Shown piece after piece: positions 16,640 through 25,806 of a DNA stretch of 64,000 bases (positions are counted from its first letter, which is position 1; every line of letters begins with the position of its first letter). The DNA comes from Desulfurispira natronophila (GTDB lineage Bacteria; Chrysiogenota; Chrysiogenetes; Chrysiogenales; Chrysiogenaceae). A program made the position numbers and the translations under genes. The notes beneath the pieces are model-generated. The model made no database searches and was not told the origin of the DNA. It saw nothing but the letters and a program-made list of their open reading frames with translations. The stretch is taken from contig NZ_JACHID010000011.1 in NCBI RefSeq assembly GCF_014203025.1, positions 23,562 to 87,561 of the forward strand, given 5' to 3'.

Positions 16640-17451
16640 GATTCCTCCACAAGGTTATATAGTGCGTAAAACTCTCGTAACGAAAGGGATTCTGCTCGAC
16701 GCTCCGGCAATATACCCAGTTGAGGTGCTTGCTGCAGAAATCGCTCAAACCAGGGAGCACCGCGAAAGTTATTACGTATCGTTTTGCGACGGTGGGCAAA
16801 AGCCAGTCGCACCAGTGCCTGAAACTTGGGGAAACTTTTAATGTCATAGCGAGGCTGGGGCAAAAGAGTACCACAAAGAACGGCTGAGCTCACCGCGGGA
16901 GCCGGGTGAAACAGGTGAGGTGGAATGGTAGCCAATCCAAGCTGCAGGTCAAAATAGAGGGAAAGATAGAGGGCCAGGGGGCCAAAATCCTTGCTTCCTT
17001 CCTTTGCCAGGGCTCGCTGAGCCATCTCTTTTTGCAGCATGACGGTAAATGATGTCACCTGCTCACGGTGCTCAACAATACGAACCAGCACCTGAGAAGA
17101 TATGTTATAAGGGAGATTGGCTACCAGAGAGAAGGAGTTACCAAACTCTTTCCAGTCATACTCCAGTGCATCACCGTGTACAAACTTCAAATTATCAAGA
17201 TGACCATACTCCAGGCAAAGGTATTCCAGTAGCTGACTATCGATCTCCAAAGCTGTCACAGAGCGGGCTCGTCGCGCCAGCTGCGCCGTCATGATCCCCA
17301 GGCCAGGACCAATTTCGACTACTGTATCCTCAGGTCCTATTCCACTGATATCGACAATGCGGCGCACAAAAGAATCATCCCGCAAAAAATTCTGCCCCAG
17401 AGACTTTCGGGCCCGTAATCCATGCTGACTCAGGGTCTGCTTAACTTTCAA
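16636..17451 (-). CDS. rsmA: 16S rRNA (adenine1518-N6/adenine1519-N6)-dimethyltransferase
   Basis: A 271-residue RsmA/KsgA enzyme that dimethylates two adjacent adenines in helix 45 of 16S rRNA during 30S maturation. Motifs are the N-terminal KSLGQNFLRD, the SAM-binding VVEIGPGLGIMT, and the catalytic NLPYN. A C-terminal helical domain includes the AFAHRRKTIRNNF block. The length is usual. It overlaps pdxA and lolA by 4 nt each. The pdxA-rsmA order is common across Gram-negative bacteria. Confidence 0.95.
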   Translation of the reverse strand: MKVKQTLSQHGLRARKSLGQNFLRDDSFVRRIVDISGIGPEDTVVEIGPGLGIMTAQLARRARSVTALEIDSQLLEYLCLEYGHLDNLKFVHGDALEYDWKEFGNSFSLVANLPYNISSQVLVRIVEHREQVTSFTVMLQKEMAQRALAKEGSKDFGPLALYLSLYFDLQLGLATIPPHLFHPAPAVSSAVLCGTLLPQPRYDIKSFPKFQALVRLAFAHRRKTIRNNFRGAPWFERFLQQAPQLGILPERRAESLSLREFYALYNLVEES

Positions 17452-18458
17452 CTCCAGCTCTCTTTCTGTAGCAATTTTGACTGACGGTGTGCTGCTATCT
17501 GCAAGGCAATCTGGGTAGCCTGCAGCAGGCTGTCGTGGTTTGCAATACCTTGACCGGCTATATCAAAGGCCGTGCCATGGTCAACACTGGTGCGAACAAT
17601 AGGTAAACCCAGTGTAACATTCACCCCACGACCAAAGGATGCCATTTTCACTGGAATAAGACCCTGATCATGGTACATGCAAACCGCTACATCGTAAGCC
17701 TTGCGGGCATGCATTGAGGCAAAAAGGCTATCAGAGGGCAAAGGACCAAGGGTATGACAAAGGTGACGCTTGTCGTATTCACGAACAGCTGGCGCTATAA
17801 GCTGCTGATCCTCATTACCACAAACACCCCCGTCACCACTATGGGGATTGAGGGCACAAACCGCAACCCGAGGACTGGATATACCTAGCTCTGCCATACC
17901 CACATATGCGTGGTGAATGGCATTCTGAATTTTTTGAGTGGACAATGCCGGCACAACGGCCCGCAAGGGAACATGCGTTGTGGCCAGCACAATTCTGATA
18001 TCGCCGCCAACAAGCATCATAGTCTGTGAGTCAGTGCCGGTATACTCCCCCAGCATTTCCGTATGACCGGCATAGTGGTAACCTGCCAGATTGATGGCTT
18101 CCTTGCTGATAGGCAGAGTCACCATGGCCGCTACTGTACCGTCAAGACAAGCCTGAATGGCCTCCAGCACACAACGGGCACTGACTTCTCCGCCCTGGAC
18201 GCTGAGATAGCCCGGTGTTGGCGCTATCCCCTCGCCAACCTCAACCACAGGGCATGGAGGCAGAGGAAGTTGCAACTTGCTGGCATAGTGTTCCAAGACC
18301 TTCTGTTGCCCATAAAATATAGGCTGACAAATGCGCTGAAGCGCAGGCCAGGATTTAAGAAAAATTTCCGGACCTACACCATTGGGATCGCCCATGGTTA
18401 CAGCTACCGGAGGAAGTTTTGAGTTCGAGGACCAGCAGGAGTGGAAATTGCCATTCAT
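17448..18458 (-). CDS. pdxA: 4-hydroxythreonine-4-phosphate dehydrogenase
   Basis: A 336-residue PdxA of the DXP-dependent vitamin B6 pathway. It oxidises 4-phospho-hydroxy-L-threonine with NAD, and the decarboxylated product feeds PdxJ. Motifs are VTMGDPNGVGPEI, GHTEMLGEYTG (metal His), CALNPHSGDGG, MYHDQGLIPVK (metal His) and a VDHGTAFDIAGQG end. The length is typical. It overlaps rsmA by 4 nt and follows the LapA-like gene by three bases, so it is part of the same operon. Confidence 0.95.
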   Translation of the reverse strand: MNGNFHSCWSSNSKLPPVAVTMGDPNGVGPEIFLKSWPALQRICQPIFYGQQKVLEHYASKLQLPLPPCPVVEVGEGIAPTPGYLSVQGGEVSARCVLEAIQACLDGTVAAMVTLPISKEAINLAGYHYAGHTEMLGEYTGTDSQTMMLVGGDIRIVLATTHVPLRAVVPALSTQKIQNAIHHAYVGMAELGISSPRVAVCALNPHSGDGGVCGNEDQQLIAPAVREYDKRHLCHTLGPLPSDSLFASMHARKAYDVAVCMYHDQGLIPVKMASFGRGVNVTLGLPIVRTSVDHGTAFDIAGQGIANHDSLLQATQIALQIAAHRQSKLLQKESWS

Positions 18459-18461
18459 TAC

Positions 18462-18728
18462 TTATTGCGGCTCCTCAGTCCACTCAGCTTCCTCTTCTGC
18501 AGATTTTACCCGCTGACGCTTCGTCAGCCACCCAGCCAGAAAACCAGCTGCAAAAAGCAGTATTGACCAAATAGCGTGGGGCATGGATATGGTGATAAAA
18601 AGCAACCGGGTATCTACCGAGTGAATATTTTGAAAAACTATAACAACTGCAATAATAACTGCAGCCGCCACTCCAATACGCCTGAGCATTGATGCATCAA
18701 CTTTTTTCATATCAAGTAACTTATCCAC
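18462..18728 (-). CDS. LapA-like (DUF1049) small inner-membrane protein
   Basis: An 88-residue protein with two hydrophobic segments (about residues 17-33 and 50-67) joined by a short loop containing QNIHSVDTRLLFITISMPHAIW, the typical pattern of the lipopolysaccharide-assembly-protein-A/DUF1049 family, and an acidic cytoplasmic tail. In E. coli LapA works with LapB in controlling LPS synthesis; no lapB lies next to it here. The GTG at 18728 follows GGAGG seven bases upstream; an ATG at 18710 is the alternative. Confidence 0.75.
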   Translation of the reverse strand: MDKLLDMKKVDASMLRRIGVAAAVIIAVVIVFQNIHSVDTRLLFITISMPHAIWSILLFAAGFLAGWLTKRQRVKSAEEEAEWTEEPQ

Positions 18729-18861
18729 AACACCACCTCCTGAGTAGTTTTAGCCAAGACATCGAATCCGCAACAAGATTTCATGAACAACTCATGCGTT
18801 TTTCTTGATCCCAGGCAGTCATTCGCGCATATATAAAAAAATAGCCAGCTAGACGCTTGCC

Positions 18862-19257
18862 TTATACCGTCTTATCCCCTTCTCCGTACATAGCCTCCAG
18901 CTCTTTCATCATCTCTTTGTTTCGCTCAATCTCCTTAGCGAGAAAGTAACTTAAAGCAATACGAATGGTGACAATTACCAGCAGAATTACCACACTGGTT
19001 ATGGAGGGTGCGCCAACGGTTTTTATAATGTCAGCACCAACAAAAATATCCAGACTAAAGATCAGGTGTATGCCAAGACGCTCCCTCACTTTTCTGGTTT
19101 CGTAACTGAAGCGCTTGAGATCGTGGCGATAGTTGAACTCGATGCGCAAAAACTTGATAGTCGCTTCCACCACGGCCCATAGCACAACGGCGATGCCAAT
19201 AAAGCTGATAAAATAATAAATTATGTCCTTTATAAGGACGATGGTATCCATAACCAC
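18862..19257 (-). CDS. DUF1622-family membrane protein
   Basis: A protein of about 131 residues with two to three membrane segments: DTIVLIKDIIYYFISFIG, FSLDIFVGADIIKT and SVVILLVIVTIRIALSYFLA. A conserved middle includes RFSYETRKVRERLGIHLIFSLD, followed by a charged C-terminal helix. This is the layout of DUF1622, whose function is unknown. The GTG at 19257 has AAGGAG seven bases upstream; an ATG at 19251 would also serve. It lies between gloA and the LapA-like gene on the same strand. Confidence 0.75.
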   Translation of the reverse strand: MVMDTIVLIKDIIYYFISFIGIAVVLWAVVEATIKFLRIEFNYRHDLKRFSYETRKVRERLGIHLIFSLDIFVGADIIKTVGAPSITSVVILLVIVTIRIALSYFLAKEIERNKEMMKELEAMYGEGDKTV

Positions 19258-19300
19258 GATGGAGCTCCTTGCCAAGGCGAGTACAGTAATTTTTTAAGCG

Positions 19301-19681
19301 CTAACAAGAAATCAGTTCCACACGATAGCCATCAGGGTCCTCCACAAATGCCAAAACAGTACTGCCATGCTTCATGGGGCCAGGTTCTCGCACGATTTTG
19401 CCACCTTTCTCCCGAATCTTTTCGCAAGCTGTATAGACATCATCTACACCGATGGCAATGTGCCCGTACCCTTCGCCCAGGTCGTAAGAGTGGGTATCCC
19501 AATTCCAGGTAAGCTCCAGGACCGTAGCATCTTTTTCTTCACCATACCCCACAAAGGCAAGGGTAAAGCGTCCATCTGGAAATTCGTGCTGTCGCAATAA
19601 GCGCATCCCCAACACTTCAGTATAGAACTGAAGTGATTTTTGTAAGTCACCAACCCGAATCATGGTGTGAAGAAAGCGCAT
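19301..19681 (-). CDS. gloA: Lactoylglutathione lyase (glyoxalase I)
   Basis: A 126-residue enzyme of the vicinal-oxygen-chelate fold. The opening [20 protein letters not shown] supplies the first metal His and the [14 protein letters not shown] strand follows. The second half has [12 protein letters not shown] (second metal His) and ends with [12 protein letters not shown] (metal Glu). It isomerises the hemithioacetal of methylglyoxal and glutathione (or a related thiol) to the lactoyl thioester. The ATG at 19681 is preceded by GGGAGGG; upstream in-frame ATGs at 19729 and 19702 lack a ribosome site. The length matches the single-domain bacterial GloA. Confidence 0.92.
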   Translation of the reverse strand: MRFLHTMIRVGDLQKSLQFYTEVLGMRLLRQHEFPDGRFTLAFVGYGEEKDATVLELTWNWDTHSYDLGEGYGHIAIGVDDVYTACEKIREKGGKIVREPGPMKHGSTVLAFVEDPDGYRVELISC

Positions 19682-19867
19682 AAACCCTCCCATAAAACTC
19701 ATCAAAGTCAATTTGCAACACACGGCCATGATGCATGTGGGCCCCTGAAACTATTCACGACACCATAAAATATTTGCCATTATGCAGCGCAAGACCGCGA
19801 GTAGCTCACGGTGCCTACTTGTTAAAAGTTGTTATCAAAAGATTACCACTGTTTTCTGTCAGTTGCC

Positions 19868-19915
19868 AAACAAAACAGACCCCGGCCTGGCAAGGTCGAG
19901 GTCTGTTTTGTTTTT
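19868..19915 (-). terminator. Terminator downstream of groEL
   Basis: Arms AAACAAAACAGAC (19868-19880) and GTCTGTTTTGTTT (19901-19913) pair over 13 bp, extended by a C-G pair, with T-rich 3' sides on both strands. It lies ~35 bp after the groEL stop and should end the groES-groEL transcript before gloA. Confidence 0.8.
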
Positions 19916-19946
19916 AGGGTATTTTGTTTACGGATGGAGGCAGAGC

Positions 19947-21596
<1,650 letters not shown>

Positions 21597-21633
21597 TCAT
21601 TTACCTCTTGAAGTGTAATTTTTTGTTCTAAAA

Positions 21634-21924
21634 TCAGCCTTCGATAACACCCAGGATGTCATCTTCACGCATAATGAGATACTCTTCGCCATCAATCTTC
21701 ACATCGGTTCCGGCATACTTGCTGAACAGTACACGGTCTCCATCTTTAACTGTCGGAACAATCTTGTTACCGCTCTCTGTCTGTTTGCCAGGCCCAACAG
21801 CTATAACATTGCCTTCCATGGGCTTTTCCTTGGCCGTATCTGGGATAATGATACCACTGGCAGTCTTCTCTTCAGCTTCAATGCGCTTCACAAGAATGCG
21901 ATCTTGCAATGGACGAATTTTCAT
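21634..21924 (-). CDS. groES: Co-chaperonin GroES (Hsp10)
   Basis: A 96-residue co-chaperonin that caps the GroEL ring. The opening [22 protein letters not shown], the mobile-loop segment SGIIIPDTA, and the [28 protein letters not shown] end are diagnostic. GGAGG-type sequence precedes the ATG. It is first in the groES-groEL operon. Confidence 0.98.
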   Translation of the reverse strand: MKIRPLQDRILVKRIEAEEKTASGIIIPDTAKEKPMEGNVIAVGPGKQTESGNKIVPTVKDGDRVLFSKYAGTDVKIDGEEYLIMREDDILGVIEG

Positions 21925-21968
21925 TCGCGTTCCTCCTTACAGGAATATTGGTTATTGATTTTTTGTTA

Positions 21969-21995
21969 TCGGCACTCTCTCTCGGTGAGTGCCAA
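21969..21995 (-). promoter_or_regulatory. CIRCE operator (HrcA site) of groESL
   Basis: GGCACTC and GAGTGCC are separated by exactly nine bases (TCTCTCGGT), matching the CIRCE layout TTAGCACTC-N9-GAGTGCTAA except for the outer bases. It lies 45 bp upstream of the groES ATG, overlapping the predicted transcription start. HrcA repression and heat induction are inferred; hrcA is not in the window. Confidence 0.85.
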
Positions 21996-21999
21996 CACT

Positions 22000-22028
22000 T
22001 TTATAATAAAAAAAAATTATCGATGCAA
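22000..22028 (-). promoter_or_regulatory. Sigma-70 promoter of groESL
   Basis: On the minus strand TTGCAT (22028-22023) and TATAAA (22005-22000) are 17 nt apart, with an AT-rich spacer containing nine consecutive T. The predicted start falls at the CIRCE element, as in other HrcA-controlled operons. Confidence 0.65.
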
Positions 22029-22293
22029 GTAAAATTTAATCATAACACTAGCTCGTAACCAAATATCTTGGTATTTCGAGACATGCGTGCCAACTCAACC
22101 GTGCGTTGCAGTATATGCCAAGCACACCCTTGCGCTCTTCACAATAAAAGGGCCCAAACCTCCATGCTTTCTCAGCATAAACCCAAGAGGCAAACGGGCT
22201 CCGCTTGCCTGTGCCATTTGTCTGTTTTATTTGACAGGCTCTCATGCTATCTTTAGCCTGCTTTGCGATAAGTGCATATAATACTAAGAGGCC

Positions 22294-23076
22294 ATGAATA
22301 TGAAACTCTGCCGCATAACCTTAGCTCTACTGCTTATGCCTGCATGGGCACTAGCTGCAGAACATGGCGAATACGAGCTGGATCTTATACGACACTACCA
22401 GGCACCTCCTTATGTTTCAGAGGGCAATATGCTTCGCTGGAACACACAGGTCGTTGCACCTTACACTTTGCTCAGTGCGCCACATCGCACACTGCGCATT
22501 AGCGGGGGGCACAGCTACTTCCCCACAAACCATGAGGAACTTGATCTTTCGCTACCGGTACACCCTCAGCAAAATAAGTTCTCCCCAAAGACCCGGGATA
22601 TAAGCTATTTGAAGCTGGCTGATGAAAAACGAGATGGTCGCATGGTGCGCCAGGTGAGTTACCGCTACGAAAGAAATGAGCCCTACCGAATTCAGCTCAC
22701 CCAAAATGACGATGCACCATCACATTACCTGCACTCTCTTTCGTACTCTGTTGGTTACCGCTTCATAGAAAACCGATCCACTCAGTTTGATATACAAGGA
22801 CGACTCGGTGGTATAGTGGTGTCCGAAAATCGATTGTCCCAGAACTTGCAACTCGATTCACCTTACCGTATTTTTGACGACACCCACTACAGCCTGGTGT
22901 ACGGTCTTTCAGGCACCTTGCAATTACTGGTACTGGGACCATTCGAGTTCAAGGGCATAGCTTCCTACAATTATTACGACCCTTTCAGTGAGTCTTCGCT
23001 GGGAAATTTGGCGCTTGACTCTCCTCCCGCCGGTTCAGATACGTCCTTTTCGCTTAATCTCCAATATCAATTTTAG
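22294..23076 (+). CDS. Exported protein, probably a small outer-membrane beta-barrel
   Basis: A 260-residue protein with a signal peptide (MKLCR, hydrophobic core, cleavage after ALA at about residue 22). The mature sequence is made of alternating polar/hydrophobic strands with many Tyr, Arg and Ser residues (MVRQVSYRYERN, HSLSYSVGYRFIEN, HYSLVYGLSGTLQ, FSLNLQYQF). It ends in Phe preceded by alternating hydrophobics, the C-terminal signature recognised by the BAM complex. I do not recognise a named family; MipA- or DUF-type barrels are possible. AGAGG lies just before the ATG. TTGACA at 22231 and TATAAT at 22277 are too far apart to pair. Confidence 0.65.
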   Translation: MNMKLCRITLALLLMPAWALAAEHGEYELDLIRHYQAPPYVSEGNMLRWNTQVVAPYTLLSAPHRTLRISGGHSYFPTNHEELDLSLPVHPQQNKFSPKTRDISYLKLADEKRDGRMVRQVSYRYERNEPYRIQLTQNDDAPSHYLHSLSYSVGYRFIENRSTQFDIQGRLGGIVVSENRLSQNLQLDSPYRIFDDTHYSLVYGLSGTLQLLVLGPFEFKGIASYNYYDPFSESSLGNLALDSPPAGSDTSFSLNLQYQF

Positions 23077-23262
23077 TGAAAACATATACCATCTATTCTC
23101 CTTCATGTTTTCGACTTTTCGGACATTCTCAGGGGCGAATTGATTTATTCTGCCTCCCCACTGCTCCCTTCTTTCTTTGACACTCGCAGGCCCTTCATCT
23201 ATAACGAGATTTTTTTCACCGCAACCAAGCTTAGCTCCAATCGCCCTACGACAGGAAATAAT

Positions 23263-25767
23263 ATGCAAAATTCTATAGACTCGTGTCTCAGTAAAGTTCT
23301 TAAGCCGACCCGGTACACCGGCGGCGAGCTCAATGCTATTGTAAAACCCATAAGTCAGAGACGCCTGCGAATAGCCCTGTTTTTTCCCGATGTGTACGAA
23401 ATAGGAATGAGCCACTTGGGGTTAAAAATACTCTACCGCATGCTTAACGCTATAAATGGAGTGGCGGCTGAAAGGGTATTCTCACCTTGGACTGATATGG
23501 AAGCGTGCTTGCGAGAGCGATCGCATCCACTGTTTTCGCTGGAAACTCAAACACCGCTGAATGAATTTGATGTAATTGCTGTAACCCTCCAGTATGAGTT
23601 AAGCTACACGAACATCCTCAACGGGCTACAGCTTAGCGGAATTCCTCTACGCTCTGCCATGCGTAGCAACAGCGACCCACTGGTCATCGCCGGAGGCCCA
23701 GCAGCCTTTAACCCTGAGCCTCTGGCTCCATTCTTCGATACCATTTTTATTGGCGATGCCGAAGGGGAAATTCAACACTTCGCCAACACTTTACTGCAGC
23801 TTCAATTCTCCAAATCTGCATCCAAACAAACCCAACTGATGAGCCAATTAGCTGAACGCAATGGCTACTACTTTCCAGAAGCATTCAGTCCGCAATATGA
23901 CCAGGGGCATTTTGCGGGCATGCAAAGCCAGGCAGTAGTAACCAAGGCAGTATACCAAAGCCTGCAGTATGCTCCTGGTGATGAGCAACCAATTGTTCCT
24001 TTTATGGAGACAGTTCACAATCGCTCAGTTGTGGAGATTTCCCGTGGCTGCACTCGTGGCTGCCGCTTCTGCCAGGCGGGCATGATTTATCGTCCAGTGC
24101 GTGAGCGCAACCCGCAAGCAATCCAGGAACTTGCCAGCTGTAGCCTGGACGCGTCTGGTTTTGATGAACTAAGCCTGCTTTCTCTTTCAGCTACCGACTA
24201 CACCGGGATATCTCAGGTACTAGCAGACCTGTTGACCCGGTACCAGCCTCGTGGGGTTTCCGTATCACTGCCAAGCTTGCGAGCGGGGACTCTCACTCCA
24301 GAACTGATGGAACAAGCTCGCCGGGTGCGCAAAGGAAGCTTTACCATAGCTCCTGAAGCTGGCACCCAACGCATGCGGGATATCATTAACAAAGGCATTG
24401 ATGAAAGCGATATACTGCAAACAGCTAAAATCGTATTTGAGTCCGGATGGCGCCGAATAAAGCTGTACTTTATGATCGGCCTTCCCCACGAAACCATGGA
24501 GGATGTTGCTGGCATTGCCCACCTGGCCATTAAGGTGCAACAAACTGCATCGCGCATAACAAAAGGGGCACAGGTTACCGTAAGCGTTTCCCAGTTTATC
24601 CCTAAAGCTCACACCCCTTTTCAGTGGTGGTCCATGGACAGCCTGAGCTTGCTGAAAGAAAAGCAGCGCAGTATAGAAGAGCTCCTCAGACCTCACAAAG
24701 CAATCCGCTATAATTTCCACAACGCTCCCATGGGGATGGTAGAAGGAGCTTTTGCCCGTGGAGATCGACGGCTGGCAGATGTTTTAGAGCATGCTGTGGA
24801 GCTTGGTTGTCGCCTTGATAGCTGGAGCGATCACTTTCACTTTAACTTGTGGCAAGAAGCTTTCAAACGTGCCGGCACGAGCCTGGAGGAGTGGTGTTAT
24901 CGGGCTTATAAACTGGAGGATCACTTGCCCTGGGATCACATTGACAGCCGGGTCAGTAAGGAGTTTCTACGCTTCGAGTGGGAGCGGGCCATTCAACAAA
25001 AAGTTACCCCCGACTGCCGCTACGAATCATGCCAGCATTGCGGAGTTTGTGCAGGTGAAATCCAATTACAGTTACACGAGAATAACGGATCGACAACAGC
25101 AGAGGGGGCGGGCGTCCTGGCTGAAGAGTCAGAGAACACTCTCGACCTGCCGGTAGCCTCAACCTTGAGAATAAAGTATAAAAAAACCGGTCGGTTACGA
25201 TTCCTGAGCCACTTGGAGACGGTAAAGACCATTACGAGCGCCATTGTGCGCGCAGGTCTCCCAGTGGCCTACTCCCAGGGATACAATCAGCACATCAAAT
25301 TAAGCTTCAGCGATGCTTTGGGTCTTGGCGTTCAGTCCTATGCCGAGTACATGGATATTGGACTGGTGGAGAGCACAGACCCCACAGATGCCATTGCTCG
25401 CCTTAACAAGCGACTTCCTGCTGAGTTGGCCGTCCTTGATGCCCGTTTGGGCACCTTCAGTAAAATTTCAGCCGCGCCCCACAGTGCCACCTACACCACC
25501 AACGTGAACATTGACAAAGTCGATCACTTTCATGAGGCCCAATGGCTTGTTCATCGCAATACCAAAAAGGGCTCAAGCTGCATTGACATAAAACCTCACG
25601 TTACTATCACACAGGAACAGCCGCTTCACTTCGCCATTCACACCAATACTGCTGGAAAGACCCCCAAGCCCATAGAAGTTCTGGCTTTCGCTACGGGGAA
25701 AAAGCCTGAGGAGTTAAGCGCGGAAATTATCACAAAAACAGAGGTGCTGGGCAATGAGCTTTTCTAG
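23263..25767 (+). CDS. B12-binding-type radical SAM protein fused to DUF2344
   Basis: An 834-residue protein of the uncharacterised radical SAM/DUF2344 fusion family. Residues ~25-200 resemble a B12-binding-like N-terminal region (RIALFFPDVYEIGMSHLGLK, VIAGGPAAFNPEPLAPF). The radical SAM core carries CTRGCRFC (CxxxCxxC) within EISRGC, then PEAGTQRMRD and FMIGLPHE. The C-terminal ~230 residues are DUF2344 (KYKKTGRLRFLSHLE, SQGYNQHIKLSFSDALGLGVQS). Between them, CRYESCQHCGVC may bind a metal or cluster. The start at 23263 follows ACAGGAAA; an ATG at 23140 would add 41 residues unlike the family. In other bacteria this gene often neighbours RNase G, but not here. The substrate is unknown; RNA modification is a guess. 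Confidence 0.85.
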   Translation: MQNSIDSCLSKVLKPTRYTGGELNAIVKPISQRRLRIALFFPDVYEIGMSHLGLKILYRMLNAINGVAAERVFSPWTDMEACLRERSHPLFSLETQTPLNEFDVIAVTLQYELSYTNILNGLQLSGIPLRSAMRSNSDPLVIAGGPAAFNPEPLAPFFDTIFIGDAEGEIQHFANTLLQLQFSKSASKQTQLMSQLAERNGYYFPEAFSPQYDQGHFAGMQSQAVVTKAVYQSLQYAPGDEQPIVPFMETVHNRSVVEISRGCTRGCRFCQAGMIYRPVRERNPQAIQELASCSLDASGFDELSLLSLSATDYTGISQVLADLLTRYQPRGVSVSLPSLRAGTLTPELMEQARRVRKGSFTIAPEAGTQRMRDIINKGIDESDILQTAKIVFESGWRRIKLYFMIGLPHETMEDVAGIAHLAIKVQQTASRITKGAQVTVSVSQFIPKAHTPFQWWSMDSLSLLKEKQRSIEELLRPHKAIRYNFHNAPMGMVEGAFARGDRRLADVLEHAVELGCRLDSWSDHFHFNLWQEAFKRAGTSLEEWCYRAYKLEDHLPWDHIDSRVSKEFLRFEWERAIQQKVTPDCRYESCQHCGVCAGEIQLQLHENNGSTTAEGAGVLAEESENTLDLPVASTLRIKYKKTGRLRFLSHLETVKTITSAIVRAGLPVAYSQGYNQHIKLSFSDALGLGVQSYAEYMDIGLVESTDPTDAIARLNKRLPAELAVLDARLGTFSKISAAPHSATYTTNVNIDKVDHFHEAQWLVHRNTKKGSSCIDIKPHVTITQEQPLHFAIHTNTAGKTPKPIEVLAFATGKKPEELSAEIITKTEVLGNELF

Positions 25768-25806
25768 CCATAAATCTGTGGCAATTTACTTTCCCGGGAG
25801 GACACA

